The position numbers and the translations under genes were made by a program. Shown here piece after piece: positions 25,343 to 33,218 of a stretch of DNA of 58,380 nt (position 1 is the first letter of the stretch; each line of letters starts with the position of its first letter). The stretch lies in assembly GCA_017458845.1 (NCBI GenBank), contig JAFSZY010000052.1, positions 1-58,380 of the forward strand, given 5' to 3'. The notes below the pieces were generated by a model, which was given only the letters and a program-made list of their open reading frames with translations, ran no database searches and was not told the DNA's origin. This DNA comes from Ruminococcus sp. GTDB lineage: Bacteria > Bacillota > Clostridia > Oscillospirales > Acutalibacteraceae.

Positions 25343-26524
25343 TTATTTTGCGTAAAAAGTTGAGCCTTGTTTGAGGCAGACCCAACCCGCAGAGCATTTG
25401 CCCCATATATCGATTGCGGTGCTGGAGTAGTTAACAACAACGTCGGTGATTTTGATTTTCGAGCCGCTAGCCAGAACTTTTACAACTTTCTTAGAAGTTG
25501 CCGCGCCGCTGCGCACGTTCATCTTGTCGGTAAGAGTAACCGAGCTGTCAACAATAAAGCGTTTGAGCTCCTTTGTGCGACGGTTCTGTAAGCCAGGAAC
25601 GATGTTTTTCTTTTCGTCCCTACGCCATAACGGGAACTCAGCGCACGCTTTGAAGAATTTTCCTGCGTTGAGATACTTAACAAGGTCGGATTCAGCGAAT
25701 CCGTTAACGCCGATGTTATATGCTAGGCTCACCATAGCGTCAAACTGATTTTGCGTTACTGATACCTTCAACGCTTTGTTGACCGCGTTTACAAACTTTT
25801 TACAATCCTCATTCAAGAGTCTGAGCGCCGCCGCTTGCGTTATAGTCTGCCCTGGCTTAACATCAGGACCGTAATGTCCATATCCTATGGTGTAGTACTG
25901 TTCGGTCGGAAGTGCCTTGCAGGCTTTGAGCGATAACCCCTCATATGACTTGATAAGGTTCAGACCGTCAGTAGAAAGTTTCATGGTCTTTTTACCGGTA
26001 GCTGTCGTTGATTTGGAAACTCCAAGGTAATCATAAAATGAGCTGTATCCGCCCAGCTGTGAAATATCAAGGAAATTTCTGCTTTCATCGCCCCACCACT
26101 TTGCGGACGCGGCGCGAGTGTCCGCGTGAGTATATGTGGTTGAGCCACCACATTTGTATCCTATGCCGTAGCACTTAATGTCTTCCAGGTATAAGACTAT
26201 TTTTTTGCTCTCGATTGCTTTCTTATTCTTGTCATAACAGCAGAAATCCGCCGCTTGACCTTTAACGTGGTAGCCTGAACCTGAGCCGCCGACCGCGATG
26301 TCGTGAGCCGCTGTGCGATAGCAGCTCGATATAACAATTGAGGAACAATTGAAATGCTTATAGACTTTTTCGAGCAGTGTTACAAGCGCTGAGTCAATAA
26401 GAACCGTGTCCGAGTAGGTTTTGCCCTGCCCGATTGACGCAAACTCTTTAACCTGGAAATGGTCGGACAAAAATTTGTTGCCGTCTTTTTTTAGGCTGTA
26501 TGTTTTAACTACCATTGTTTTCAT
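25343..26524 (-). CDS. Phage endolysin: M15 peptidase, GH24 lysozyme and SH3b
   Basis: A 393-aa modular lysin. The N-terminal domain (about 10-150) resembles M15/VanY-type peptidases, with SSCYRTAAHD, GYHVKGQAADF and a YTHAD metal site. The middle domain (about 180-320) is a T4-type lysozyme, with the Glu in KSYEG and the TIGYGH motif. The C-terminus (about 325-393) is an SH3-like wall-binding domain beginning VTLTDKMNVRSG. It would cut both peptide and glycan bonds of the host wall. The gene overlaps the holin gene by 20 nt. Two enzymatic domains plus SH3 is not rare but is notable. Confidence 0.9.
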   Translation of the reverse strand: MKTMVVKTYSLKKDGNKFLSDHFQVKEFASIGQGKTYSDTVLIDSALVTLLEKVYKHFNCSSIVISSCYRTAAHDIAVGGSGSGYHVKGQAADFCCYDKNKKAIESKKIVLYLEDIKCYGIGYKCGGSTTYTHADTRAASAKWWGDESRNFLDISQLGGYSSFYDYLGVSKSTTATGKKTMKLSTDGLNLIKSYEGLSLKACKALPTEQYYTIGYGHYGPDVKPGQTITQAAALRLLNEDCKKFVNAVNKALKVSVTQNQFDAMVSLAYNIGVNGFAESDLVKYLNAGKFFKACAEFPLWRRDEKKNIVPGLQNRRTKELKRFIVDSSVTLTDKMNVRSGAATSKKVVKVLASGSKIKITDVVVNYSSTAIDIWGKCSAGWVCLKQGSTFYAK

Positions 26525-26831
26525 CTCCTATCTTACTTTTGATTTGTTTGATAGTCTGAACGACTTTATCGTAGCCATTCGTCGCGGTGAGAAAACTGAA
26601 AAATATTAGTAGTACTGTTTCGACGACAATCTGATTATCGGGCGGCTTTTCAAAATATATGCAATATAATACCATAGTGCCAAACGAGATAACGGCAGCT
26701 ACAACCGCCGCCAAAATATTAGCGGAGTAGTTGGCATTATTCTTTTTAAAAAGAGATTTGATGCCTTGTACTGTGAGTGATGTTAACACACTCACGATGA
26801 ATAATATAATAAAAATAAACTGCAACTCCAT
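26505..26831 (-). CDS. Phage holin
   Basis: A 108-aa protein with about three hydrophobic helices (3-24, 35-58 and 68-85) and a short charged C-terminus containing NGYDKVVQTIKQIKSKIG. This matches small holins in size and layout. Its position directly before the lysin, with overlap, supports a role in opening the membrane for lysis. Confidence 0.8.
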   Translation of the reverse strand: MELQFIFIILFIVSVLTSLTVQGIKSLFKKNNANYSANILAAVVAAVISFGTMVLYCIYFEKPPDNQIVVETVLLIFFSFLTATNGYDKVVQTIKQIKSKIGDENNGS

Positions 26832-27122
26832 TTAGATTTCCTCGCTTTCTTCATTATCGTTAAAACCTGGGTTGTTTTTTATTTTTGTTTTGTTTTCGAT
26901 GGCAGATTTTATCAGGTAGCTTATGATGCCGCCTGATACGGGAGCCCCGACGAAAGTGAAAAGGCCCTCTAAGCTCACGTTCTCGGGAGAAACGAATAAC
27001 TGAATAACTATTATAATCATAGCGAACGCTGCCGTAATGAACCATAAGGCGGTCATAGCCTTAATTATCCGCTTGCTGTACTGCTTTTCGGTTTTGCGTT
27101 TTTTCTTTTTACTCATCATCAT
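26832..27122 (-). CDS. Small phage membrane protein, holin-like
   Basis: A 96-aa protein with a very basic N-terminus (Lys/Arg-rich, 1-25), two membrane helices (about 27-48 and 55-75) and an acidic tail. It lies between two other holin-like genes, overlapping one by 14 nt. It could be an antiholin or a second holin. The family is not certain. Confidence 0.7.
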   Translation of the reverse strand: MMMSKKKKRKTEKQYSKRIIKAMTALWFITAAFAMIIIVIQLFVSPENVSLEGLFTFVGAPVSGGIISYLIKSAIENKTKIKNNPGFNDNEESEEI

Positions 27123-27384
27123 GCGCCGCCTTGTTTAAATGTTTTTGTAACATCTTTTTTGTATCTGGCACGGTATGATTAGCCCCGAGCTGTTCGAGAC
27201 CGTCAAGGCAAGCGAGAACGCCGTAACAAAGCAATGTGTTTTCTGCTTTAATTTTTTTGATTTCTTTTTCATGCCGCTCATCCCGCCGTTTCGAGCTGTC
27301 GTAAAACTTAAATACAGCCAGAATACCGCCTACAATCACTGTGCAGGCACTTATGATTGTGGCTATGTACACTACATCAATCAT
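27109..27384 (-). CDS. Phage membrane protein with coiled coil, XhlA/holin-like
   Basis: A 91-aa protein with an N-terminal membrane helix (about 5-25) and then a charged helical stretch (KRRDERHEKEIKKIKAENTLL). I start at the ATG at 27384, which overlaps the end of the upstream gene; the longer reading to 27510 lies inside that gene. The layout resembles XhlA-type or holin-associated proteins of Firmicutes phages. Confidence 0.7.
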   Translation of the reverse strand: MIDVVYIATIISACTVIVGGILAVFKFYDSSKRRDERHEKEIKKIKAENTLLCYGVLACLDGLEQLGANHTVPDTKKMLQKHLNKAAHDDE

Positions 27385-27607
27385 TATTAGCCTCGCTTTC
27401 GATTTCTTGGGGCGGTTCGGGGCGAGGAACGTCACCAATCGGGACTTCCTCATAGTTGTCCTTGCTTTCGTCTTTACCAAGATAAGGCGAAAGGGCTTCT
27501 TCTTTTTCAAAATCGTAGTAGTATTCGTCTGTGTCGATTTTGTGAATGCACATACCCTCTGCGGGAATGAGCTGTCTGAGTTCTACTGGTGTTGTAATCG
27601 TTTCCAT
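27377..27607 (-). CDS. Small acidic phage protein
   Basis: A 76-aa acidic protein with Tyr-rich and Pro-rich segments, no membrane helix, and AAGGAG 8 nt before its ATG. It lies between the tail-fibre genes and the lysis genes, where Firmicutes phages often carry XkdX-like or baseplate accessory genes. No family is assigned. The 240 bp to its right (27608-27847) have no gene beyond a 7-codon frame, only AT-rich and low-complexity sequence. Confidence 0.6.
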   Translation of the reverse strand: METITTPVELRQLIPAEGMCIHKIDTDEYYYDFEKEEALSPYLGKDESKDNYEEVPIGDVPRPEPPQEIESEANND

Positions 27608-27847
27608 AATATTTTCTCCTTTTAATTAAAATTTTTCTGTATTTTCTTTAATTAACCCCATTGTTCTTCATACATATAATTAAACCTCGCTTTAATTAAT
27701 GGCTCGGCGTGATACGCATTATTAAGAGGCGTGCCGAACTCTGTTTTTAAGTGCTCGCTTAACGGCAGAGCCTTTCCGTGTTTTCCTGTTTAACGGTGGG
27801 ACAACCGCTTTTTTGAGTTCCGATTTGCGGCTCGGACTTTCCGCTTT

Positions 27848-29362
27848 TTACGCTAAGTTCCAGTTTTTATTAGTCACAATAGCTATTTCTTCTGCTGTCA
27901 TTTTGGCTAAGTTAGTTGCTCCTATTGTGAGCGTGTAGGCTGTCTGTCCTGTACGGTCTGCAAGGGCATTGAGCCAGCTTATGATAGTTTCTGCTGTGTA
28001 GCGAGTTGAGAAAGATAGGTTTAAGTTGTCACAATTAAAGCCATTTTCGATTGTGACGTTTTCGAGCCTCGTGCATGAAAAAAAAGCATCGCCCGCAATA
28101 CCTGTTAAAGAATTTGGAAGATTAATCGTTTCGAGATTACCACAATACAAAAAAGCATAGCTTGATATAGATTGTATTCCTGAGTTCAATTGTACTGAGA
28201 TTAAATTTCTATTTTGTTGAAATGCGCGTTGTACTATTTCTAATACTGAACGTGAAAACACTATTTTTTCAATACCACAAGGGTCTTGAAAGCAATATTG
28301 AGATATAGCGGTAAGATTTTCAGGCAAAATAATATTTTTTAAATATCTCAACTGATGAAAACAAGCTTGTGGAAAATATTTGATAGAAGGACAATTTTCA
28401 AAAATAATCGTTTTTAATGAACGCACAGCGCTTGCCGAAATATCAAAAAATTGCGGGAAAGTTTCAGGAGCTTTTTCCCAATCCTTAACCAAAAACTCAA
28501 CAGGATATCCTTCATCATCAACCTCTGTAATATAAATACCACCAACTGAATTATAAGGGAATGGATTGTATGTTCCGACTTCTCCCAGACACATCTCGCC
28601 TTCTTTGTAGTAATCGGGACTAAAACCAACGCCTTCCGCCGTAACTCTGTTAACCGTCACACTTGTCAATCCTACATAGTCTTCCTCTGTATCGGGAGTA
28701 ATTTGCTGTACGATTCCGCTCGGTGTTACTATTTCGGGAGTTTCTAACTTCGGTACAGGCGGGTTGTCGATAAAGGTCTGAATAGTCTGTCTGTAAGTTT
28801 CGTTTTGATTTGAGAGGTTTGTATTCTCAGTAGTCAGCTCACTTACTTCACCGCTCAGCTCTGTTATCTGTTCGCCTTGTTCAGTGATTGTGCCTTGCTG
28901 TTCGGTAATCGTTTCTCCTTGACTTTCAATTGTCTCACGTTGTTGCCTTATGACTTCATCAAAGTCCTTTCGGGGCGTCAGCGGTTCGCCTTTGAGCGGA
29001 GCGTCATAGATTTGCTTATCGACGAAATTCGTCTTACCGATAACGTTGCCGTCTTTATACGCCAAAATCATAATCTTGACAATCTGTACAGCTCCTGTGA
29101 TGTCGTTAGTAATCGGGACATCCGCTGCCCTGTCCGCAATCGTTAAAGGATAGCCTATGTAATCCGAATAATCTGTCGTGCCGTTTGAATTGACAGTAGG
29201 CAAGTAAACACGTAGCTCAAAATTAAGCTCGCTGACGGCGTAATCTCCGAAAGTAGAGGGCATATTAATATGTAGTGAGTTGATGAGGTTCTCTGTGACG
29301 TAGGTTTTGTCCTCTTTGAGTTTTTTAAATTCTTTGCTGGGAAATAGTTCGTATAAGTTCAT
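27848..29362 (-). CDS. Phage tail protein with coiled coil and LRR_5 repeats
   Basis: A 504-aa protein. The N-terminal domain (about 1-125) resembles baseplate upper proteins. A coiled coil with repeating TITEQ/ITELSGEVSEL units follows (about 135-190), then a linker, then BspA-type leucine-rich repeats (about 290-440), and a ~64-residue C-terminal module beginning NGFNCDNLNLS. It fits a receptor-binding or tip protein at the distal end of the tail. The C-terminal module is almost the same in the neighbouring tail gene. LRRs of this type also form the host adhesin at 15.3-21.0 kb. Confidence 0.8.
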   Translation of the reverse strand: MNLYELFPSKEFKKLKEDKTYVTENLINSLHINMPSTFGDYAVSELNFELRVYLPTVNSNGTTDYSDYIGYPLTIADRAADVPITNDITGAVQIVKIMILAYKDGNVIGKTNFVDKQIYDAPLKGEPLTPRKDFDEVIRQQRETIESQGETITEQQGTITEQGEQITELSGEVSELTTENTNLSNQNETYRQTIQTFIDNPPVPKLETPEIVTPSGIVQQITPDTEEDYVGLTSVTVNRVTAEGVGFSPDYYKEGEMCLGEVGTYNPFPYNSVGGIYITEVDDEGYPVEFLVKDWEKAPETFPQFFDISASAVRSLKTIIFENCPSIKYFPQACFHQLRYLKNIILPENLTAISQYCFQDPCGIEKIVFSRSVLEIVQRAFQQNRNLISVQLNSGIQSISSYAFLYCGNLETINLPNSLTGIAGDAFFSCTRLENVTIENGFNCDNLNLSFSTRYTAETIISWLNALADRTGQTAYTLTIGATNLAKMTAEEIAIVTNKNWNLA

Positions 29363-29373
29363 TTAAATACCTC

Positions 29374-30357
29374 TTATGCCAGATTCCAGTTCTTATTAGT
29401 TGCAATTGCGATTTCTTCGGCTGATAGCTTCGCTAAGTTAGTTGCTCCTATGGTAAGTGTGTAGGCTGTTTCTCTAGTACGGTCTGCAAGAGCGTTGAGC
29501 CAGCTTACGATAGTTTCGGCTGTGTAGCGAGTTGAGGAAGATAGGTTTAAGTTGTCACAATTAAATCCACTTTCAACGGTCACATTATTTAAACCTGAAC
29601 ATCCTTCAAAAACACCTTCGCCTATACCTAATAAACTATTCGGCAGATTTATAGTTGTTATATAGTCGTGTGCAAAAGCACTGTCGCAAATGTATTTCAA
29701 CCCGGAATTTAATTCTACGTTATTTAAATCCCTTTTATAAGAAAACGCGTGCGCCGCAATAACTCTAGTATATTTTTTTAAAGAAACGTTTTGAGAGAAA
29801 CCAGTGTCAAACCCTTTTGAGTCAATACAATACGACGAGCCGATGTACAGAATCTTATTATAAAGCCAATTTGAAGCTTTGTTGTAAAACGCTGTGTTTT
29901 TTACAACGTTGGTGCCTATGTATTCAATTGTCTGCGGCATATTAATACTCGCTAAGTTTGTGCAACCGTAGAAAGCGCTATGTCCTAATTGTTTAACTCC
30001 TTCGGGAATAGTAACAGTTGTTATACCAATACACCCGTTGAACGCACTGTTACCAATTGCCAATAATCCTGTTTTAGGAAACTGAATAGACGTTTTATTT
30101 ATGGTGTTTTCGCTTGTTTCCCTAAAAAAACCACTTGAAATTTTCGTTGTGCCATCGGGAATTGTAATCTCAGTTGCAGTTCCTTCAATTAAGTGTATTA
30201 AGGTGCTGTTATCACCGCTGGGAATATCGCTTATTAAGTCAGCATAATCAGTAACAGGCGTATTGGCGGGGATTGTAACGCCCTTCGCAGCGATTGCGGC
30301 TTTAATTTCTACTAATACAGCCTTGATTTCCGCCCAACCTTGCGAAATAGTGCTCAT
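29374..30357 (-). CDS. Second LRR tail protein, paralogous C-terminus
   Basis: A 327-aa protein with an N-terminal helical segment (MSTISQGWAEIKAVLVEIKA), LRR_5 repeats (about 70-260) and the same ~64-residue C-terminal module as its neighbour, with about eight differences. I start at 30357 because the five extra residues of a longer reading have no ribosome binding site. It lies between the baseplate protein gene and the other LRR tail gene. It is probably a second receptor-binding or side-fibre protein. Confidence 0.75.
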   Translation of the reverse strand: MSTISQGWAEIKAVLVEIKAAIAAKGVTIPANTPVTDYADLISDIPSGDNSTLIHLIEGTATEITIPDGTTKISSGFFRETSENTINKTSIQFPKTGLLAIGNSAFNGCIGITTVTIPEGVKQLGHSAFYGCTNLASINMPQTIEYIGTNVVKNTAFYNKASNWLYNKILYIGSSYCIDSKGFDTGFSQNVSLKKYTRVIAAHAFSYKRDLNNVELNSGLKYICDSAFAHDYITTINLPNSLLGIGEGVFEGCSGLNNVTVESGFNCDNLNLSSSTRYTAETIVSWLNALADRTRETAYTLTIGATNLAKLSAEEIAIATNKNWNLA

Positions 30358-30358
30358 A

Positions 30359-31282
30359 TTAGACCCCCTCATTTATGACGCTCTGCATATCATCGTTAAT
30401 TGTGCCGATTGTTTCTTCAAGTGCAGAAATCTTCATTGTGTGTTCATTAATAGTATCTTGTAAGCTCTGTGTAAGCTGTGAAAAGCCTATTGTATAATTG
30501 GGGATTTTAGAGGATTTCACTGAGCCGTTTACAAGGCTATTACCGCCGACAGCGCCCTCGCACTCTCCTCGAGCGCCCGCTGCTCCGTATACATAGAAAA
30601 CGCCGTCCAGAGCTGAAATAATTATTGTGTAGTTCGTTGCTACCGCTATAATCATTGCGCTTTGTCCTGGAGAGTTGGTATAAAGGAATCCTTGAGTGAG
30701 CCCCGCTGTATAAACCACCCCGACAGTTAAGTCGAGATTGTCGAATGTAGACTTTGAGATTGAGCCAAGATTTGCCCTAGCTGAATTGTCTATAAGGCTG
30801 TGAATACTTGTTAACATTGACAAAAGCTCTGAAATGCTTCCAACACTTTCTAACGTTCCTGAAGATTCATCCAAAATAGATGCTTTTACTTTTATGTTTA
30901 TAGGACAAATCGGACAGATAGTTTTTTGTGTTTCTGCCGCCGAATCTTGATTGTTTGACGCGCTTTTTTCTTTTATTGATATTTCAATTTTCATTAAGCC
31001 CGGAATAAGTTTAAAATTGCTTGACCTGAAATCAATTTTTATTCCCTTGCTATCCTCGGTGGCTCCTGCCGAAATATTATCGCACACGATTATTTTATCA
31101 ATTGTTATCGAGAAGGTGGCTTCATAAGAACCTTCATCGCTCACATCAACATCAAAAGCTGAGCCCTCTTTCATAAAATAAATGTTAAGCGTGTACCTAT
31201 CGAATTCGTGCATGTAAAAATCAATGTAGGTGGGATAGGGGTTGTTAATCTCGTGATATATGTTTTCTGTCATTGTTTTCAT
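30359..31282 (-). CDS. Baseplate upper protein (BppU-like)
   Basis: A 307-aa protein. The N-terminal ~130 residues fit the BppU-type N-domain that attaches receptor-binding proteins to the distal tail. The rest is Ser/Ala-rich with a helical C-terminus (ISALEETIGTINDDMQSVINE). It overlaps the tail-associated gene by 4 nt and precedes the LRR fibre genes. Order and composition support a baseplate role, though the family match is by eye. Confidence 0.65.
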   Translation of the reverse strand: MKTMTENIYHEINNPYPTYIDFYMHEFDRYTLNIYFMKEGSAFDVDVSDEGSYEATFSITIDKIIVCDNISAGATEDSKGIKIDFRSSNFKLIPGLMKIEISIKEKSASNNQDSAAETQKTICPICPINIKVKASILDESSGTLESVGSISELLSMLTSIHSLIDNSARANLGSISKSTFDNLDLTVGVVYTAGLTQGFLYTNSPGQSAMIIAVATNYTIIISALDGVFYVYGAAGARGECEGAVGGNSLVNGSVKSSKIPNYTIGFSQLTQSLQDTINEHTMKISALEETIGTINDDMQSVINEGV

Positions 31283-32457
31283 CTCCTTGATGATTTTTTA
31301 ATATAGTCTGATAGGTTAAGTTTTCTTTCTCCGATTTGGTGTTGAACATATCTTTCTCGCAAGCTGTCATACACTACTTTGGTAATTTTATTAGACTCCA
31401 AAGTTAATCCTGCAGCGCTATGTACAACGCGCACCTTGTCGCAAAGACCAACATCCTGAAGCTTGTTGAGCTCACTTTGTTCTGTAATTACGATATTCGC
31501 TTTTGGCTGCCCCAACTTAGATGTGTTTGAGTTAACATATCTTTGCGTTAAGGTGTTTAATCTGCTTTTAATGGCAGCGCGTCCCGATGATGTTGAAGCG
31601 TCATACTTATCATTGAATCTATCGCTGAAATCCACGGGCAAAAGCTTCTGAAAAAGATACGGCGTGGTTTCACCGGGAACACTTACTATATCGCTATCGA
31701 TATAATAAACAAGATTGTTCATTACCGCTGAATCACCCTGATTACTAAATACGGCGTAACCAATAACATAATTATAATTATCCATGTTAGATAGGGTTTG
31801 AGTGAAATCGCTGATACCGTCACCATATCTTATTGTTTTATAGGTCTGTACGCCTCTATTCTTGTAAAGATATATTTTTTCGTTATCATATTTAAACTCT
31901 CCGCCGAATGTACTTATAATGCCGCCTTCACCAAAAAACACCTCATCCAATGTTAACGGCTTATTAAGGTCAATAGAAAGTGTTTTTTGAGTATTATCAA
32001 AACCGATAACATCAACACCTTGACCTAAATGCAAATTCCCTTCTTTATCCATATAAGGTCTATTGAACCTTACTCTTGCTAAAATCGTTTCTATAACTTG
32101 ATAAATCGTACCAGTTAAGTTAACGGGGTTAGATTCCGTTATTTCAAAAGGTGTGATTATAGTATTAAAAAACGACCCTTTTATATGCGTCGCGCGAACA
32201 GTTGTTATGCGGTCGGATGCTATTTCGATATCGTTCACAGAGAAAAGCTGCGGCGGGTCTGTGTGGTTTGGTTTCGCTTTTACTAATTTCCCAGGAACCA
32301 CGATGTCCACAAGACGATCGTTAGGCATCAAAACCATTTCGAGCGAATATTCCCCGTTTCGTTCTTCTGTGACTTCACATTTGCCGCAATGATTGAAAAA
32401 GCCGAAGCCGTTTCCCGAAGAAAACACCCCTGTGTTATTGTACAAACGCGGCAACAT
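31279..32457 (-). CDS. Tail-associated baseplate protein (Tal / gp37-like)
   Basis: A 392-aa protein after the distal tail gene, as in siphophages, matching the tail-associated N-terminal (hub) type. It begins MLPRLYNNTGVFSSGNGFGF and has segments of the ReqiPepy6 gp37-like or 'minor structural protein' kind such as YSLEMVLMPND. It would form the hub of the tail tip. Length and position fit. No peptidase or lysozyme motif is visible, so no wall-degrading role is claimed. Confidence 0.75.
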   Translation of the reverse strand: MLPRLYNNTGVFSSGNGFGFFNHCGKCEVTEERNGEYSLEMVLMPNDRLVDIVVPGKLVKAKPNHTDPPQLFSVNDIEIASDRITTVRATHIKGSFFNTIITPFEITESNPVNLTGTIYQVIETILARVRFNRPYMDKEGNLHLGQGVDVIGFDNTQKTLSIDLNKPLTLDEVFFGEGGIISTFGGEFKYDNEKIYLYKNRGVQTYKTIRYGDGISDFTQTLSNMDNYNYVIGYAVFSNQGDSAVMNNLVYYIDSDIVSVPGETTPYLFQKLLPVDFSDRFNDKYDASTSSGRAAIKSRLNTLTQRYVNSNTSKLGQPKANIVITEQSELNKLQDVGLCDKVRVVHSAAGLTLESNKITKVVYDSLRERYVQHQIGERKLNLSDYIKKSSRR

Positions 32458-33218
32458 TACAATCGCCTCCAGCGCGGGATAATCTCGATTACGGTAAAAG
32501 GCATATCAAGCAGAGATTCGAACAGTAACGTATTTCGTCCGGGTTTTAAGATAGGCAAATAATCACCTTCTGTCGAATCGTTGAAATCTGTTGAACCCGC
32601 GTATACATTCATTTCTTCGCAATCTATTTCAACAAAGCTTACTACTCCGTTTACCTTAAAAATTTTAGACGTATCGCCGTTGGTTGTTATACTAAACGCC
32701 GAACCTGTAGTGACTTTGATGTAGGGCATTGCGTAATATGGCTCGGGGTTGTTTATTTCAAGAACAGCTGTGCTCGTGTCAAAATTATAAGTGAGTTTCT
32801 TTTGACCTAAATCAGAATACCAGAACGGTTTACGGCTAAAAGTAAGAGTGCCGTCAAGCACGTGCTTGAACGGGTTATTAAATTGTTCGGGAGAAATAGG
32901 AACCGCGTGGGTGAAGTAGCCGGGGTTGTATGTGTCGCGGAGAATCTTGTACTCTCCCGGTTCCGCGTAAAGCCAACTTGTGAGCTGACGAAAAAGCTGT
33001 TCGTCAGTCTTATCATTGCACCAGAAAGGATTCGAGTTAACTTTGTATTGCAACTCAACGTTTTTAAAGCCACCGTTGTCCAAGAGCGCTGCGCCGTCAG
33101 CGCCCAAAACATCTGATAACTCCTGATTCCGTTCTGCAGATTTGTAAAAAGGGCGTTCCTTTATCATAAAACCAAGTGAGCGGAGATTTTTACCGTTATA
33201 AAACAAATCGTCCATCAT
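32457..33218 (-). CDS. Distal tail protein (Dit)
   Basis: A 253-aa siphovirus tail component. The N-terminus DLFYNGKNLRSLGFMIKERP and the segment KPFWYSDLGQKKLTYNF are typical of Dit proteins. It links the tail tube to the baseplate hub. Its ATG overlaps the stop of the tape measure gene. Confidence 0.88.
   Translation of the reverse strand: MMDDLFYNGKNLRSLGFMIKERPFYKSAERNQELSDVLGADGAALLDNGGFKNVELQYKVNSNPFWCNDKTDEQLFRQLTSWLYAEPGEYKILRDTYNPGYFTHAVPISPEQFNNPFKHVLDGTLTFSRKPFWYSDLGQKKLTYNFDTSTAVLEINNPEPYYAMPYIKVTTGSAFSITTNGDTSKIFKVNGVVSFVEIDCEEMNVYAGSTDFNDSTEGDYLPILKPGRNTLLFESLLDMPFTVIEIIPRWRRL

Noticed and set aside
25312..25374. 20-codon plus-strand frame with GGAGGG upstream, opposite the end of the lysin
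   Set aside because: Short, overlaps the lysin end, and the purine run is part of the terminator region. It could be a leader peptide but support is too weak.
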